From Flavobacterium erciyesense (GTDB lineage: Bacteria > Bacteroidota > Bacteroidia > Flavobacteriales > Flavobacteriaceae): a stretch of 64,000 nt of DNA. The notes below the pieces were generated by a model. That model made no database searches. It was not told the origin of the DNA and was given only the letters and a program-made list of their open reading frames with translations. Of the stretch, positions 8,820 through 17,406 are shown in pieces. Every line of letters begins with the position of its first letter. Position 1 is the stretch's first letter. The position numbers and the translations under genes were made by a program. The stretch covers positions 310,001 through 374,000 of the forward strand of contig NZ_JAGPXB010000001.1 of assembly GCF_018069925.1 (NCBI RefSeq), written 5' to 3'.

Positions 8820-10223
8820 GTGGAAGAAATAGACCTTACCAAAATAAAATATTATCCCGACAGATTTTATATATGTCTTGATGGATTTGATATCCAAAAT
8901 TTAACAACCTTCGTTACAGATCTTAATATTGGTCAACAACAGTCCATATTTATACACGAGTACTACCATTATCTAACTAACATAGCGACTCTTCCCGGAA
9001 TCCGCCAGTTTGCCCTCAATTTTTGCGACAGATTTAAGGCAACGACAATCTTGACTGTGGCAGAAGGCTTGGATGCATTCCCGATAAATTCTAACACACA
9101 CGAGAAGTCTAAGGAACTGGTGCAATATTGGAAAGGGGTTATTGATCTGCTTGAAGAGGATGATATTGACTATAAAGTTGTGGAAGAAACCGAAAAGTCT
9201 GCTAACAAGAAGTTTACTATAGCATCTGTGGAAAAAACAGTAAAACCAATGGAAGTCGTCATCGAAGGAAATGTGACAAATGGGGGCAGAAATTTGATAA
9301 ACATTTCAATTAATGGCTTAATTGGCATTCAATCTTTCAATCTCACCTTTGGAGCAATTGACGAGTTTCTTAGTTCATCTATTGACGAATATCTATTTGA
9401 AAATGACCTATCAGATATAAATCCAAGTATGCTTAGCAACAGACCTTTTTATCCGTACTGTTTTTTTGATGAGCTACTTTCATTTTATGGCATACGAAGA
9501 CCATCAGCATTTGAAAAGATTATTATAGCTTACTTTTCCCTAAACTCTCCAAACCCTCCAATTACCCTTATCAATATTCTCGAAAAACTTCAGGATGGCG
9601 GTTATGATGAATTTCAGAAGAATCCTGAAAATTTTCTTATGTCAAATTTTCTTGAAGCTTCCCAATATAATGAGGTTCTTGATTATATAAAATCATTCGC
9701 TGATCAGTGTTCTGATCAAGGAAGAGTCCACACCGCACAGGCGCTTTACTATTATTACGACAAATTTTATCTTGCTCAGAAATTAAAAGAAAAAGATTTC
9801 TTTTTCTTCATTAGGCCATTTTTTGTAACCGCAGAAGATACCTTGAAGATGAAACAGAGATTTCTACTTGCTCTTTCAAGAATTATCAACCTCTTTACCC
9901 CGCCATTAATACTGAAGGATAAGCAATTCTTTTATATTGATAAACTTACTTCATTTGGGGAGTCTACAGCTTTGATATTGGCTACATACGAAATTTTGGA
10001 AAGTGTTAAGACCAATCAGATTGCTAAAAGACCAGCACATCTTAAAGCTAAATATAGTTTCCCTGACCGAGATCCAGATTGTGACACATTCGAGCTTTTT
10101 ACGCCTCCACCCATATATGGAACTGTGTTTCGATTGGCACTTAATGAAATAGGCTTGTATGGTACATATCTACAGGAGCTTGAAAAACGTAACAAGAATA
10201 AAGAAAATGACAGCACTAAGTAA
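8820..10223 (+). CDS. Uncharacterised protein with HExxH metallopeptidase-like motif
   Basis: 467 residues from a GTG start at 8820; no closer ATG fits. The N-terminal part contains HEYYH (residues 46-50), an HExxH zinc-binding pattern in a helix-like context (QQSIFIHEYYHYLTN), which suggests a zinc metallopeptidase, but I do not recognise the family. The rest is mostly helical with no membrane segment or signal peptide, so it is probably cytoplasmic. It sits 12 bases before a DUF4238-like gene and looks like a two-gene accessory unit between the integrase and the ICE backbone. That is a common place for defence or toxin genes, but no direct evidence of such a role is visible. Confidence 0.6.
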   Translation: MEEIDLTKIKYYPDRFYICLDGFDIQNLTTFVTDLNIGQQQSIFIHEYYHYLTNIATLPGIRQFALNFCDRFKATTILTVAEGLDAFPINSNTHEKSKELVQYWKGVIDLLEEDDIDYKVVEETEKSANKKFTIASVEKTVKPMEVVIEGNVTNGGRNLINISINGLIGIQSFNLTFGAIDEFLSSSIDEYLFENDLSDINPSMLSNRPFYPYCFFDELLSFYGIRRPSAFEKIIIAYFSLNSPNPPITLINILEKLQDGGYDEFQKNPENFLMSNFLEASQYNEVLDYIKSFADQCSDQGRVHTAQALYYYYDKFYLAQKLKEKDFFFFIRPFFVTAEDTLKMKQRFLLALSRIINLFTPPLILKDKQFFYIDKLTSFGESTALILATYEILESVKTNQIAKRPAHLKAKYSFPDRDPDCDTFELFTPPPIYGTVFRLALNEIGLYGTYLQELEKRNKNKENDSTK

Positions 10224-10235
10224 TATTTAACATGC

Positions 10236-11111
10236 ATGACCCTATCAAAAAGACACCATTATATCCCGCAGTTTCTTATTAAGAGATTTGCTGATGAAGA
10301 TAATATGCTTTATCTCTATGATAAAGAAAAAGGGGCTTTCGCAAAAGAAAGAAGAAGTCCCAAGTCTGTATTCTTTGAGATGAACCGGAATACCTGGTAC
10401 TTTGACGGAATGCCAAACGATAATATGGAAAAACTTTATGCCGAACTTGATGAAAAGTTTTCAAAAGATCTTGTCGAAATAACACGTACAGGTATTATTA
10501 CCGAAGAAGCCTTAACATCTATATTGGTAATGGCATCATCTATGAAATGGCGCTTGCCGGCAAATGATAATCTTTTTGACACCAAAGACAAGGAGTACCC
10601 ATATGATAAACTTCCTGTAAACATAGTAATTAAAAAAGACGATGGTTCCGATCACACAGAAGCACTGGATCATCTATTGAATTCTGAATTGTTCAGGCAT
10701 ACCAAAAAATTAATATTCCCATTTCTCCCTTTCTATGACAATCTGAATATAAGTGAGGAAAGATTACTTCGAGTTCACCATAATAGTTATGTAAACTCTA
10801 ATCCAAATATTAAATCGATTTTAGGAGATGTCCCCTTAATAGAAAGCGACAGTAATAATCTTGATGATTTTGGAAATTTTATCTTACCCCTAGGTAGTAA
10901 TGATACCTTTATCTGTAATGATTCCCAAGTAAAACGTGTACAACATATCGCATTCTATGTAAATAAGGACCTGGCAATGTTTCATCAGGCACAGAAATAT
11001 GTTGTGTGTAAGGATAAAGAACATCTTCAATCAATCATTGATGCTTACGCCCATCTTCAAACAATAGGACAAACAGAAATTATAAATCGTTATGTGTTCC
11101 AGTTTGTATAA
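10236..11111 (+). CDS. DUF4238-family protein
   Basis: 291 residues starting MTLSKRHHYIPQFLIKRFAD. The KRHHYIPQF(L/Y)xxxF opening is the hallmark of DUF4238 proteins, which are widespread near mobile elements and of unknown function. The central part has a YLYDKEKG segment and conserved Trp/Arg residues typical of the family. No membrane segments or known catalytic triad are seen. The start lies 12 bases after the preceding stop, indicating an operon with the HExxH protein. A terminator follows, so these two genes form a self-contained module. Confidence 0.75.
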   Translation: MTLSKRHHYIPQFLIKRFADEDNMLYLYDKEKGAFAKERRSPKSVFFEMNRNTWYFDGMPNDNMEKLYAELDEKFSKDLVEITRTGIITEEALTSILVMASSMKWRLPANDNLFDTKDKEYPYDKLPVNIVIKKDDGSDHTEALDHLLNSELFRHTKKLIFPFLPFYDNLNISEERLLRVHHNSYVNSNPNIKSILGDVPLIESDSNNLDDFGNFILPLGSNDTFICNDSQVKRVQHIAFYVNKDLAMFHQAQKYVVCKDKEHLQSIIDAYAHLQTIGQTEIINRYVFQFV

Positions 11112-11131
11112 GGGTGATTGTGTTATTTAAG

Positions 11132-11160
11132 GACGGAGCAAAAATGCTCCGTCTTTTTTT
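11132..11160 (+). terminator. Rho-independent terminator
   Basis: Perfect 9-bp stem GACGGAGCA / TGCTCCGTC with an AAAA loop and a seven-base T-run, 20 bases after the DUF4238 gene stop. It closes the two-gene accessory unit. Confidence 0.92.
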
Positions 11161-11791
11161 ATGCTCATACTTAATCCTCAAAAGCACATTTATTCCTCCA
11201 GTGCCATCCAACACAATAAAAAAGCTTTAGCAGGATGTCTTAATAAACCATCCAGAAAAACTACCCAATCTTATCCCTCAACAAATGTTTTTTAGTATCG
11301 TTTACGTGGCTACCATAGCCACAATATTTTAAGATACTAAAACCCCATATTTATAAATTCTGCAAAATGTAATTGCAGGTTTTGTAATCACAAGGCCATT
11401 TACTCAATGCCTTTTTCACGTGCTTCCACATGATTTTTTATTCAAGAACCGGTATGCTGTTTTGTTCCATTTCAAGAGCAAAGGTATTTCCGTGTTCTTA
11501 ACGCAGGAACAAGGTCGTGCCCTCTTGGTTTGCAAAAAAATCTCCACCCATTCGGGTCGTATTTTTTTGACAAAACCTTGTTCCTGCTAAACACTAACCT
11601 TTTTATGCTCGTGAAACGAAACAAAGCATACTCCGGCTCTTTAGACGAATAAAAAAAATGTCAGAAATGAAAAAATACAGCATTGGAAATGGCAAAAGAG
11701 TGAAACGAAACTTCAGCACCTCCTCTCATTGCCGAATAAATCAAGGAAAATTAAATCAGAACAAAATTAATAACGCAAAAAAGTAGAAATC
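11161..11791. other. Long non-coding region before ssb
   Basis: About 630 bases with no credible ORF on either strand. Its central part is a very long imperfect hairpin (reported separately, 11449-11636). The remainder is AT-rich with no recognised promoter; the ssb gene starts at 11792. Such a large gene-free segment in a compact ICE suggests a cis-acting element or an RNA gene. Confidence 0.6.
11449..11636. repeat. Large imperfect inverted repeat / structured element
   Basis: The two ends pair over most of 188 bases. The innermost clear arm is a perfect 13-bp pair at 11503-11515 and 11575-11587 (GCAGGAACAAGGT and its complement). Inside it, an A-rich segment at 11530-11541 pairs with the T-rich 11561-11570. 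Outside it, AAAGGTA / TAACCTTT and GTGTT / AACAC pair. The outer arms 11449-11480 (CCGGTATGCTG...) pair with 11606-11636 (...AGCATACTCCGG) with a few mismatches. It could act as a single-strand replication start, a promoter folded from single-stranded transfer DNA ahead of ssb, or a structured RNA. Confidence 0.6.
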
Positions 11792-12169
11792 ATGAACATT
11801 ACAGGAAGACTGACAAGAGATGCGGAAGTACGCACAACGTCACAAGACAAACAAGTAGTAAACTTTTCAGTAGCGACCAACGACAGCTACCGTACCAAAC
11901 AAGGCGAGCGTGTAGAGCAAACAACCTATTTTGATTGCTCCTATTGGATAACCCCAAATGTAGCCAAGCTACTTACAAAAGGCACTTTGGTGGAACTATC
12001 GGGAAGAGTAAGTACAAGAGCGTGGACAGGCAATGACGGAGAGCCAAGAGCAGGACTAAATTTCCATACATCAAACATAAAATTACACGGAGGTAGCAAA
12101 AAATCGGAAACGGCACAAGCTACTACAGGCACAAACAATAATAAGACAGAAGACGACCTCCCATTTTAA
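11792..12169 (+). CDS. ssb: Single-stranded DNA-binding protein
   Basis: 125 residues beginning MNITGRLTRDAEVRT, an OB-fold SSB. The (T)GRLTRDAEVR strand, the VVNFSVATNDSYR segment and the YFDCSYW motif are standard. A short acidic tail ends DDLPF, the conserved tip that recruits partner proteins. The linker is short, as in plasmid/ICE-borne SSBs. It should coat single-stranded DNA during conjugative transfer or element replication. It opens a run of co-directional genes (ssb, DUF932, PRTRC set) and is preceded by a large hairpin region. Confidence 0.93.
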   Translation: MNITGRLTRDAEVRTTSQDKQVVNFSVATNDSYRTKQGERVEQTTYFDCSYWITPNVAKLLTKGTLVELSGRVSTRAWTGNDGEPRAGLNFHTSNIKLHGGSKKSETAQATTGTNNNKTEDDLPF

Positions 12170-12212
12170 CAACGAGTATTCAATCATTTTTTAACATCAA
12201 ATTTTAAGCATT

Positions 12213-13286
12213 ATGGCACATAATATCAATTTCAACGAGAGAACAGGACGTTATTCATTTTTTAGCGTACAACAAAAAGCGTGGCACGGTTTGGGGCAAA
12301 TCGTGGAGCAATACCCGACAAGCGAAGAAGCTATCAAGCACGCAGGGTTAGATTACGAAGTCGTAAAATCCCCACTGTTTACCAAAGGTTCGGGCATTAT
12401 CGAAACTGCTAATGATATAGAGATAGGCAGTAGTGAATTGGAAGTACCCAACTATTTTGCCAACATACGTACCGATAACAATTCAGTATTAGGAGTAGTT
12501 GGCAAGGATTACCACATAGTACAAAATCGTGAAGCCTTTAATTTTTTTGATGCTATTGTAGGCGGTGGCGAGGGTATTCTCTATGAAACCGCAGGAGCAT
12601 TAGGAAACGGAGAACGTATTTTTATCACAGCCAAATTGCCTGACTATATCCGTGTAGGTAATGGCGATGATGTTACGGAAAAGTACATTTTCCTAACCAC
12701 TTCGCACGATGGTAGCGGAAGTATCACAGCCGCATTTACTCCTATCCGTATAGTTTGCCAAAACACCTTAAACGCTTCGTTACGCACTATGACCAATGTA
12801 GTCCGTATCAAACATACTTCGGGAGCAAAACAACGTATTGAGAATGCCCATAAGATTATGGGACTTGCCAATACATTGAGCAACCAATTAGAGGGCATTT
12901 TTAATGAGTGGGCAAAAGTAAAGGTAACAGACCAAGAGGTTAAAAAGCTAATCCAATTGGCACTTTGCCCGAATAAGGAAACCTTTGATTTGCTAAAAAA
13001 AGGTGCTATGGATGAAATTTCCACAGTGTTCAAAAATACCGTTGAGGATGCATTTGCATACGCAATGATAAGCGATACACAGCAAATGGACACAACAAAA
13101 GGCACTTTGTTCGGAGCGTATAATGCTGTTACAGGCTACTATCAGAACGTGAGAAATTACAAGAATGACGAAGCCAAATTACAAAGCATTGTATTGGGTG
13201 GTACTGCTCAACTCAAATCACAGAAAGCATTTGAATTGTGTAATGGTTTTGCTTTAGACGGTGCAGAAATCCTAAACCTTAATTAA
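12213..13286 (+). CDS. DUF932 (phage/plasmid-like) protein
   Basis: 357 residues. The N-terminus (WHGLGQIVEQYPTSEEA), the internal GKDYHIVQNREAF segment and the TAAFTPIRIVCQNTL motif are diagnostic of DUF932 proteins carried by plasmids, phages and ICEs. The biochemical role is unknown; members are often grouped with SSB and anti-restriction genes. It starts 43 bases after ssb and is closed by a hairpin at 13295-13322. Full length with no sign of damage. Confidence 0.85.
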   Translation: MAHNINFNERTGRYSFFSVQQKAWHGLGQIVEQYPTSEEAIKHAGLDYEVVKSPLFTKGSGIIETANDIEIGSSELEVPNYFANIRTDNNSVLGVVGKDYHIVQNREAFNFFDAIVGGGEGILYETAGALGNGERIFITAKLPDYIRVGNGDDVTEKYIFLTTSHDGSGSITAAFTPIRIVCQNTLNASLRTMTNVVRIKHTSGAKQRIENAHKIMGLANTLSNQLEGIFNEWAKVKVTDQEVKKLIQLALCPNKETFDLLKKGAMDEISTVFKNTVEDAFAYAMISDTQQMDTTKGTLFGAYNAVTGYYQNVRNYKNDEAKLQSIVLGGTAQLKSQKAFELCNGFALDGAEILNLN

Positions 13287-13294
13287 TTAACAAC

Positions 13295-13322
13295 AGGCTA
13301 CCGCCTTAAACGGTGGTAGCCT
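13295..13322 (+). other. Intergenic hairpin after DUF932
   Basis: 11-bp stem AGGCTACCGCC / GGTGGTAGCCT (one G-T pair) with a 6-base loop, between the DUF932 stop and the next start at 13332. No T-run follows, so it is more likely an mRNA processing or stability element than a terminator. Confidence 0.55.
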
Positions 13323-13331
13323 CATAAAGCT

Positions 13332-13541
13332 ATGCAAGTAACAGATTTAAACGGTTGCCCCATTGAGATAACAAACCTTAAAGAAGCCATTAAAATGGCT
13401 AGGCAATACAAAGAATACCGCCACGAAGACAAAAGTTTTTCTGAGTTCGACAAAAGACAAAAAGCTTATTGGATAGATATGTACGAAAAACTGACAGTAA
13501 TCAAAAAGCAATCTTCAACAATTAAAATTTCAGAACGATGA
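13332..13541 (+). CDS. Small conserved ICE protein of the PRTRC cluster
   Basis: 69 residues, MQVTDLNGCPIEITNLKEA, charged and probably helical (EYRHEDKSFSEFDKRQKAYW). Homologues are regularly found between DUF932 and PRTRC protein E in Bacteroidetes ICEs; function unknown. Its stop overlaps the next start by 4 bases (ATGA), implying translational coupling with protein E. Confidence 0.65.
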   Translation: MQVTDLNGCPIEITNLKEAIKMARQYKEYRHEDKSFSEFDKRQKAYWIDMYEKLTVIKKQSSTIKISER

Positions 13542-14143
13542 ACACAAATTTTTTCAATCAGATACAGCAGTTGGACTTTACAGGAGTTTTACAACTGAAC
13601 ATTTCAAAAGGAATAGAAAGTAACCTAATTGTAACAGTATTGCTCAATAACGAACAATGCGGAGATAGTGCCAAAAACGGTATTCCCCCATTAACATTTA
13701 ACGCCACGCCCCAAGAATTTGACGAGGGATTTTTTGAGCAGATAACCACACCTATACAAAAGGTATCGGGCTTAATGGTGGATATGGAAAAATTCCTAAA
13801 GCAATTGGAAGAAGTTAAAAAGCATTCCGCAATAGAAAAAGAAAAAGCCGACAGGCAGAAGAAAGAACAGGAAGCCAAAGACAAGAAGTTTAAAGATGCT
13901 ATGGCAAAGGCTGACGAACTCGAAAAAGAGGGCAAATTCCGTGAAGCGTGGATGAAAGTACCCGATATAACAGAGTTTCCCGAAAAAGCGGACGAGATAC
14001 GAAAACGCAAAACATCATTATCCGACAAGTTTGCCACACCGAGCCTTTTCGGAGCAATGGAAGAAGCAACACCCGAACCGCCAGAGGAAGCAGTTACTGG
14101 CGATTATCCTATTGATGAAGCGGACGAAGAAGAACAGTATTAA
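13538..14143 (+). CDS. PRTRC system protein E
   Basis: 201 residues. An N-terminal beta-rich part (FTGVLQLNISKG, PPLTFNATPQEFDEGFF) is followed by a long charged helix around residues 80-135 (KEKADRQKKEQEAKDKKF) and an acidic tail. This is the PRTRC (ParB-related, ThiF-related cassette) protein E architecture. PRTRC cassettes are plasmid/ICE-linked and their molecular function is unresolved. Translation is coupled to the preceding small gene through ATGA. Confidence 0.8.
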   Translation: MNTNFFNQIQQLDFTGVLQLNISKGIESNLIVTVLLNNEQCGDSAKNGIPPLTFNATPQEFDEGFFEQITTPIQKVSGLMVDMEKFLKQLEEVKKHSAIEKEKADRQKKEQEAKDKKFKDAMAKADELEKEGKFREAWMKVPDITEFPEKADEIRKRKTSLSDKFATPSLFGAMEEATPEPPEEAVTGDYPIDEADEEEQY

Positions 14144-14160
14144 TAATTAAAACGAGCAAT

Positions 14161-14379
14161 ATGTTATTAGCAACCCAATTAGAGCGAGTTTTCATACTCA
14201 AAGATAAAGGACAGGACATTAGACTGACCGACCCCGAACCACGTTGGAGCGTGGAAGCCGTAATGAATTTTTACGCTAATATGTACCCGATTTTGACAAC
14301 AGCAAAAGCATCTGCACCGCAAATTAAAGATGATGCAGTAGAATACAAATTTGAGAGCGTAATGGGTACGAAAGGTTAA
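14161..14379 (+). CDS. PRTRC system protein C
   Basis: 72 residues matching the small PRTRC protein C family: ERVFILKDKGQDIRLTDPEPRWS, then a (M)NFYANMYPILTTA helix, ending KFESVMGTKG. Full length for the family. It lies 17 bases after protein E. Function unknown; its constant association with proteins E, B and ThiF suggests a shared complex. Confidence 0.85.
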   Translation: MLLATQLERVFILKDKGQDIRLTDPEPRWSVEAVMNFYANMYPILTTAKASAPQIKDDAVEYKFESVMGTKG

Positions 14380-14396
14380 ACCAAAATTATAAAACA

Positions 14397-15560
14397 ATGA
14401 ATTATGCAACGCAACATCATATCGGGAACTATCAGCATACCCGAACAGAAACGACAACGGCAATTGCACCGACAGTTGTGCGAGTTCGCCAATTGGCTAC
14501 AAAGACCAAAAGATGCAAACCAAGTGCAGAAAGACAAGCAGAAATCCGTACCGATAGCAATGCTACCAATGGTATTCTAAAGTGTACGTTTCTGCCAAAA
14601 CTGAAAACAGCACAATCCGTACAGGCTTGTCAGAAAACGGAGAGGGATTTTTACAATTCCCTTTCCAAACTTGCCGAGCATTACAGCATTGAACCAATGC
14701 AGACCAAGGATTTTGAGTTTCCATACAATATAACATTGGCTATGTGGGATATGGAAACCAAAGTAAAACATACCAATATCAATTGGGATAGTTTCAAATT
14801 GGTACAGGACAGTAAGAAAATCTACTTCACAAGTGAGGAACGATACAATACAGGTACAACCCTTTATTATATTCCTATAGCACCACTTTATCGGATGCTA
14901 AAAGACCCGAAGCGTAAAAAGACTGCACAGCTTTTAATATCAGTATGTAGTTATCTGTACCATATTGCCGATGTGCCGTATTACAGGCAGGAAGAAAGTT
15001 ATCTGTATTGGCTGTACGAAATGATGAACGATTGGGTAGAACAGGACGAGGAAACGGACGAAACAGAAACATATAGAAGTGAGTTGAGAAATACCGAATA
15101 CATTGGCGATAAAATAGAACAAAAGCTATTTAACCGTAGCAATCTAAAGGTATTTGAACAGCGTTTGAACCGATTTAAAAGCGTTGATATGTTCGACAGG
15201 GAATGCCATAAGGTGTCTTGCAATGCGTTTGCCCTTATTACAGAATATCCGAACGCAAGCATTTTCCGAAACGCACCATTGTCCGAACAAGACCCTTATG
15301 ATGATTACGAAAACGAAGCAATCGGAATGGAAAAGTACATTTCATTTATTGCAGATACCAAAGGTTGGTTATACGGAAGCCTTTCCGATACCATCAACAA
15401 TGAATTTAACGAGTACGGAGCAATGGAAGAACCAACCATTTCCAAGCGATTTGACGGAAGTGAAATACCAACAACAAATCTCGATTTTGAGAACCGCTTG
15501 TTTGCCTTATTGGATGACCTCTGCACAATATTAGACGACTATAAAACAACAGAAAAATGA
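14397..15560 (+). CDS. Uncharacterised PRTRC-cluster protein
   Basis: 387 residues starting MNYATQHHIGNYQHT. The first ~60 residues are basic and low in order; the rest is an alpha-rich globular protein with many Tyr and acidic residues. No catalytic motif is recognised. By position it replaces PRTRC protein F in other cassettes, but I cannot confirm homology. Its stop overlaps the protein B start by four bases (ATGA), so the two are translated together. Confidence 0.6.
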   Translation: MNYATQHHIGNYQHTRTETTTAIAPTVVRVRQLATKTKRCKPSAERQAEIRTDSNATNGILKCTFLPKLKTAQSVQACQKTERDFYNSLSKLAEHYSIEPMQTKDFEFPYNITLAMWDMETKVKHTNINWDSFKLVQDSKKIYFTSEERYNTGTTLYYIPIAPLYRMLKDPKRKKTAQLLISVCSYLYHIADVPYYRQEESYLYWLYEMMNDWVEQDEETDETETYRSELRNTEYIGDKIEQKLFNRSNLKVFEQRLNRFKSVDMFDRECHKVSCNAFALITEYPNASIFRNAPLSEQDPYDDYENEAIGMEKYISFIADTKGWLYGSLSDTINNEFNEYGAMEEPTISKRFDGSEIPTTNLDFENRLFALLDDLCTILDDYKTTEK

Positions 15561-16279
15561 ACAACGTTAACGATATCACCGAAAATTTTGGCACATTGTA
15601 CCACCCAAAATCCGCTTTGGTTTTCTATGAAACTATAGGCACAAATACCGATCTGTACGTGGAGCATTTTGATATGGACAGCAACGGAATGCCTATCAAT
15701 GCCCACCCACTAACGGTAAAAGAAGCCAATATTTTAGCAAAGTCCTTACAGACCGATGAAGAAAAGAACCAAGCCTTTTTAAAACCGAAGGGAATATTGC
15801 CTACAAATATCCTGCATATCAATCCGAATGCTGAAAAATGTACGGTACTTTGGTACACCAAAGCACAGCAACGGAAACTGTATTTTGTGGATAGTTTGGG
15901 CATACCCAACGGAAAAGCACAAGTACCGCCAATGCTTTGGTTGGCGAGCAAAAGCAGTCTTACCGTATTTGCTTTGGCAAATGACAGAAGACCCACCGAG
16001 AAAACGCTATTGCATTATGCACCTTTTTTCAATATCTACGAAAAGGGCAATGTATGTATGGGTACGGTGAGTATTGACATTAAAAATTCGGCTTCGGTTG
16101 AGGAATTTATACAGGCGTGGGAACATTATTTTTTCAATTCTTATTTCAGTCATTCATTATGCGAAAACTTAACGAAAAAAAATATTGTAACCCTTTGGAA
16201 AGACCTTATCAATACGGATAAACCCTTTCCTAAAGAGGTATTGAAAAAGAATAATAAAACCCTTAAAAATATATTGTGA
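15557..16279 (+). CDS. PRTRC system protein B
   Basis: 240 residues. Recognised by the FYETIGTNTDLYVEHFDM opening, the LWYTKAQQRKLYFVDSLGIPNGKA segment and LHYAPFFNIYEKGNVCMGT, all typical of PRTRC protein B. The following ThiF gene overlaps its stop by four bases. The protein probably works with the E1-like ThiF protein, but no activity is known. Confidence 0.85.
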   Translation: MNNVNDITENFGTLYHPKSALVFYETIGTNTDLYVEHFDMDSNGMPINAHPLTVKEANILAKSLQTDEEKNQAFLKPKGILPTNILHINPNAEKCTVLWYTKAQQRKLYFVDSLGIPNGKAQVPPMLWLASKSSLTVFALANDRRPTEKTLLHYAPFFNIYEKGNVCMGTVSIDIKNSASVEEFIQAWEHYFFNSYFSHSLCENLTKKNIVTLWKDLINTDKPFPKEVLKKNNKTLKNIL

Positions 16280-17085
16280 TGAATACAGAAAAAACAGCAG
16301 TTCATTTTACGGACAACTATTTACTCAATCCTACCAACCCGATTTCGGTAAACCTCATCGGAGCAGGTGGTACAGGCTCAAAAGTATTGACCGCCTTAAT
16401 GGAAATAAATGAGAGTTTGATAGCATTGGAACACGCAGGGTTGCAAGTCCGCCTTTGGGATGATGATGTTATCACGAGTGCCAATTTGGGCAGACAGCGT
16501 TTTGCAGAAAGTGAAACAGGATTATACAAATCCGTTGCTTTAATCAATCGTTGCAACCGTTGGGCAGGTACAAATTGGAAAGCCAAAACGGTAAAATTTG
16601 AAAAAGACAATTTTGGCAGATTGCCCGAACAAGCAAGGGCAATCATTACCATTACTTGTGTGGACAATGTACAGGCGAGGTTTGGCGTTGCTGAAATTCT
16701 TAAAGAAATAAGTTACCGCAGACACTACCAAGATGAGCCGAAGTATTGGTTGGATTTTGGCAACAGCCAAGATACAGGACAAGTGCTACTATCTACTATC
16801 GGAGAGATAAAGCAACCCAATTCCGAGAAATACCAAATGGTGGCAAGCCTGCCATTTGTTACCGATGAATTTGGCGAATTGCTGAAGCAATCCGAACAAG
16901 AAGACAACACGCCAAGTTGCTCCCTTGCCGAAGCATTGGAATACCAGGACTTGTTTATCAATTCCTCATTGACACAAATGGGTTGTTCTTTGCTGTGGAA
17001 CTTATTCCGCAGAGGAATGACCGAATACAAGGGATTTTTTCATAATCTGAAAGATTTCCGTACCCACCCGATAAAAGTCGCCTGA
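16276..17085 (+). CDS. PRTRC system ThiF-family protein
   Basis: 269 residues with an E1/ThiF/MoeB-like nucleotide-binding fold. LIGAGGTGSKVL (about residues 27-38) is the ATP-binding glycine loop, WDDDVITSANLGRQRF is the Asp/Asn-Arg motif that holds the adenylate, and ITCVDNVQARF follows. It would be expected to adenylate a protein C-terminus or related substrate; no ubiquitin-like partner gene or JAMM peptidase is recognised in the window, and the ParB member of the cassette is also missing. The last gene of the coupled PRTRC run. An alternative start one codon later (16279) is possible. Confidence 0.87.
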   Translation: MMNTEKTAVHFTDNYLLNPTNPISVNLIGAGGTGSKVLTALMEINESLIALEHAGLQVRLWDDDVITSANLGRQRFAESETGLYKSVALINRCNRWAGTNWKAKTVKFEKDNFGRLPEQARAIITITCVDNVQARFGVAEILKEISYRRHYQDEPKYWLDFGNSQDTGQVLLSTIGEIKQPNSEKYQMVASLPFVTDEFGELLKQSEQEDNTPSCSLAEALEYQDLFINSSLTQMGCSLLWNLFRRGMTEYKGFFHNLKDFRTHPIKVA

Positions 17086-17145
17086 CCCGAAAAATCGGGC
17101 GGGCAAAAATGCAATTCCTCACTTTGGTCGGAAACGCATTTTTGC
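17086..17145 (+). other. Hairpins after the PRTRC run
   Basis: Directly after the ThiF stop is CCCGA-AAAA-TCGGG (17086-17099), then a perfect 10-bp inverted repeat GCAAAAATGC / GCATTTTTGC (17103-17112 and 17136-17145). Together they probably end or stabilise the transcript. The remaining stretch to 17406 holds no gene that I can support. Confidence 0.5.
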
Positions 17146-17406
17146 ATTTAGAATAGGTGCAACCCCCTTGTCAAAATGCACCACTACACAATTCCCTTTC
17201 CTTACATTTTACCAAACAGGTTGCGAGTTTTTGCTTGGGATATTTAGTATCCCATTTGTTGTATTTAGCACTGACTTCTTTTCTTTTCACACAGCGACCA
17301 AAGAAAAGAAGCAAAAGAACGTCGCATGATTAGATTTGATCGTCACATTAAAAATTGCGCCATATTATTTTTTAAATTTGACTATATCCTAAATAAAATA
17401 GACAAT

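Noticed and set aside
13558..14037. 159-residue minus-strand frame under PRTRC protein E
   Set aside because: Lies fully within a recognised gene in a coupled operon on the other strand; Cys/Ser/Phe-rich and shadow-like.
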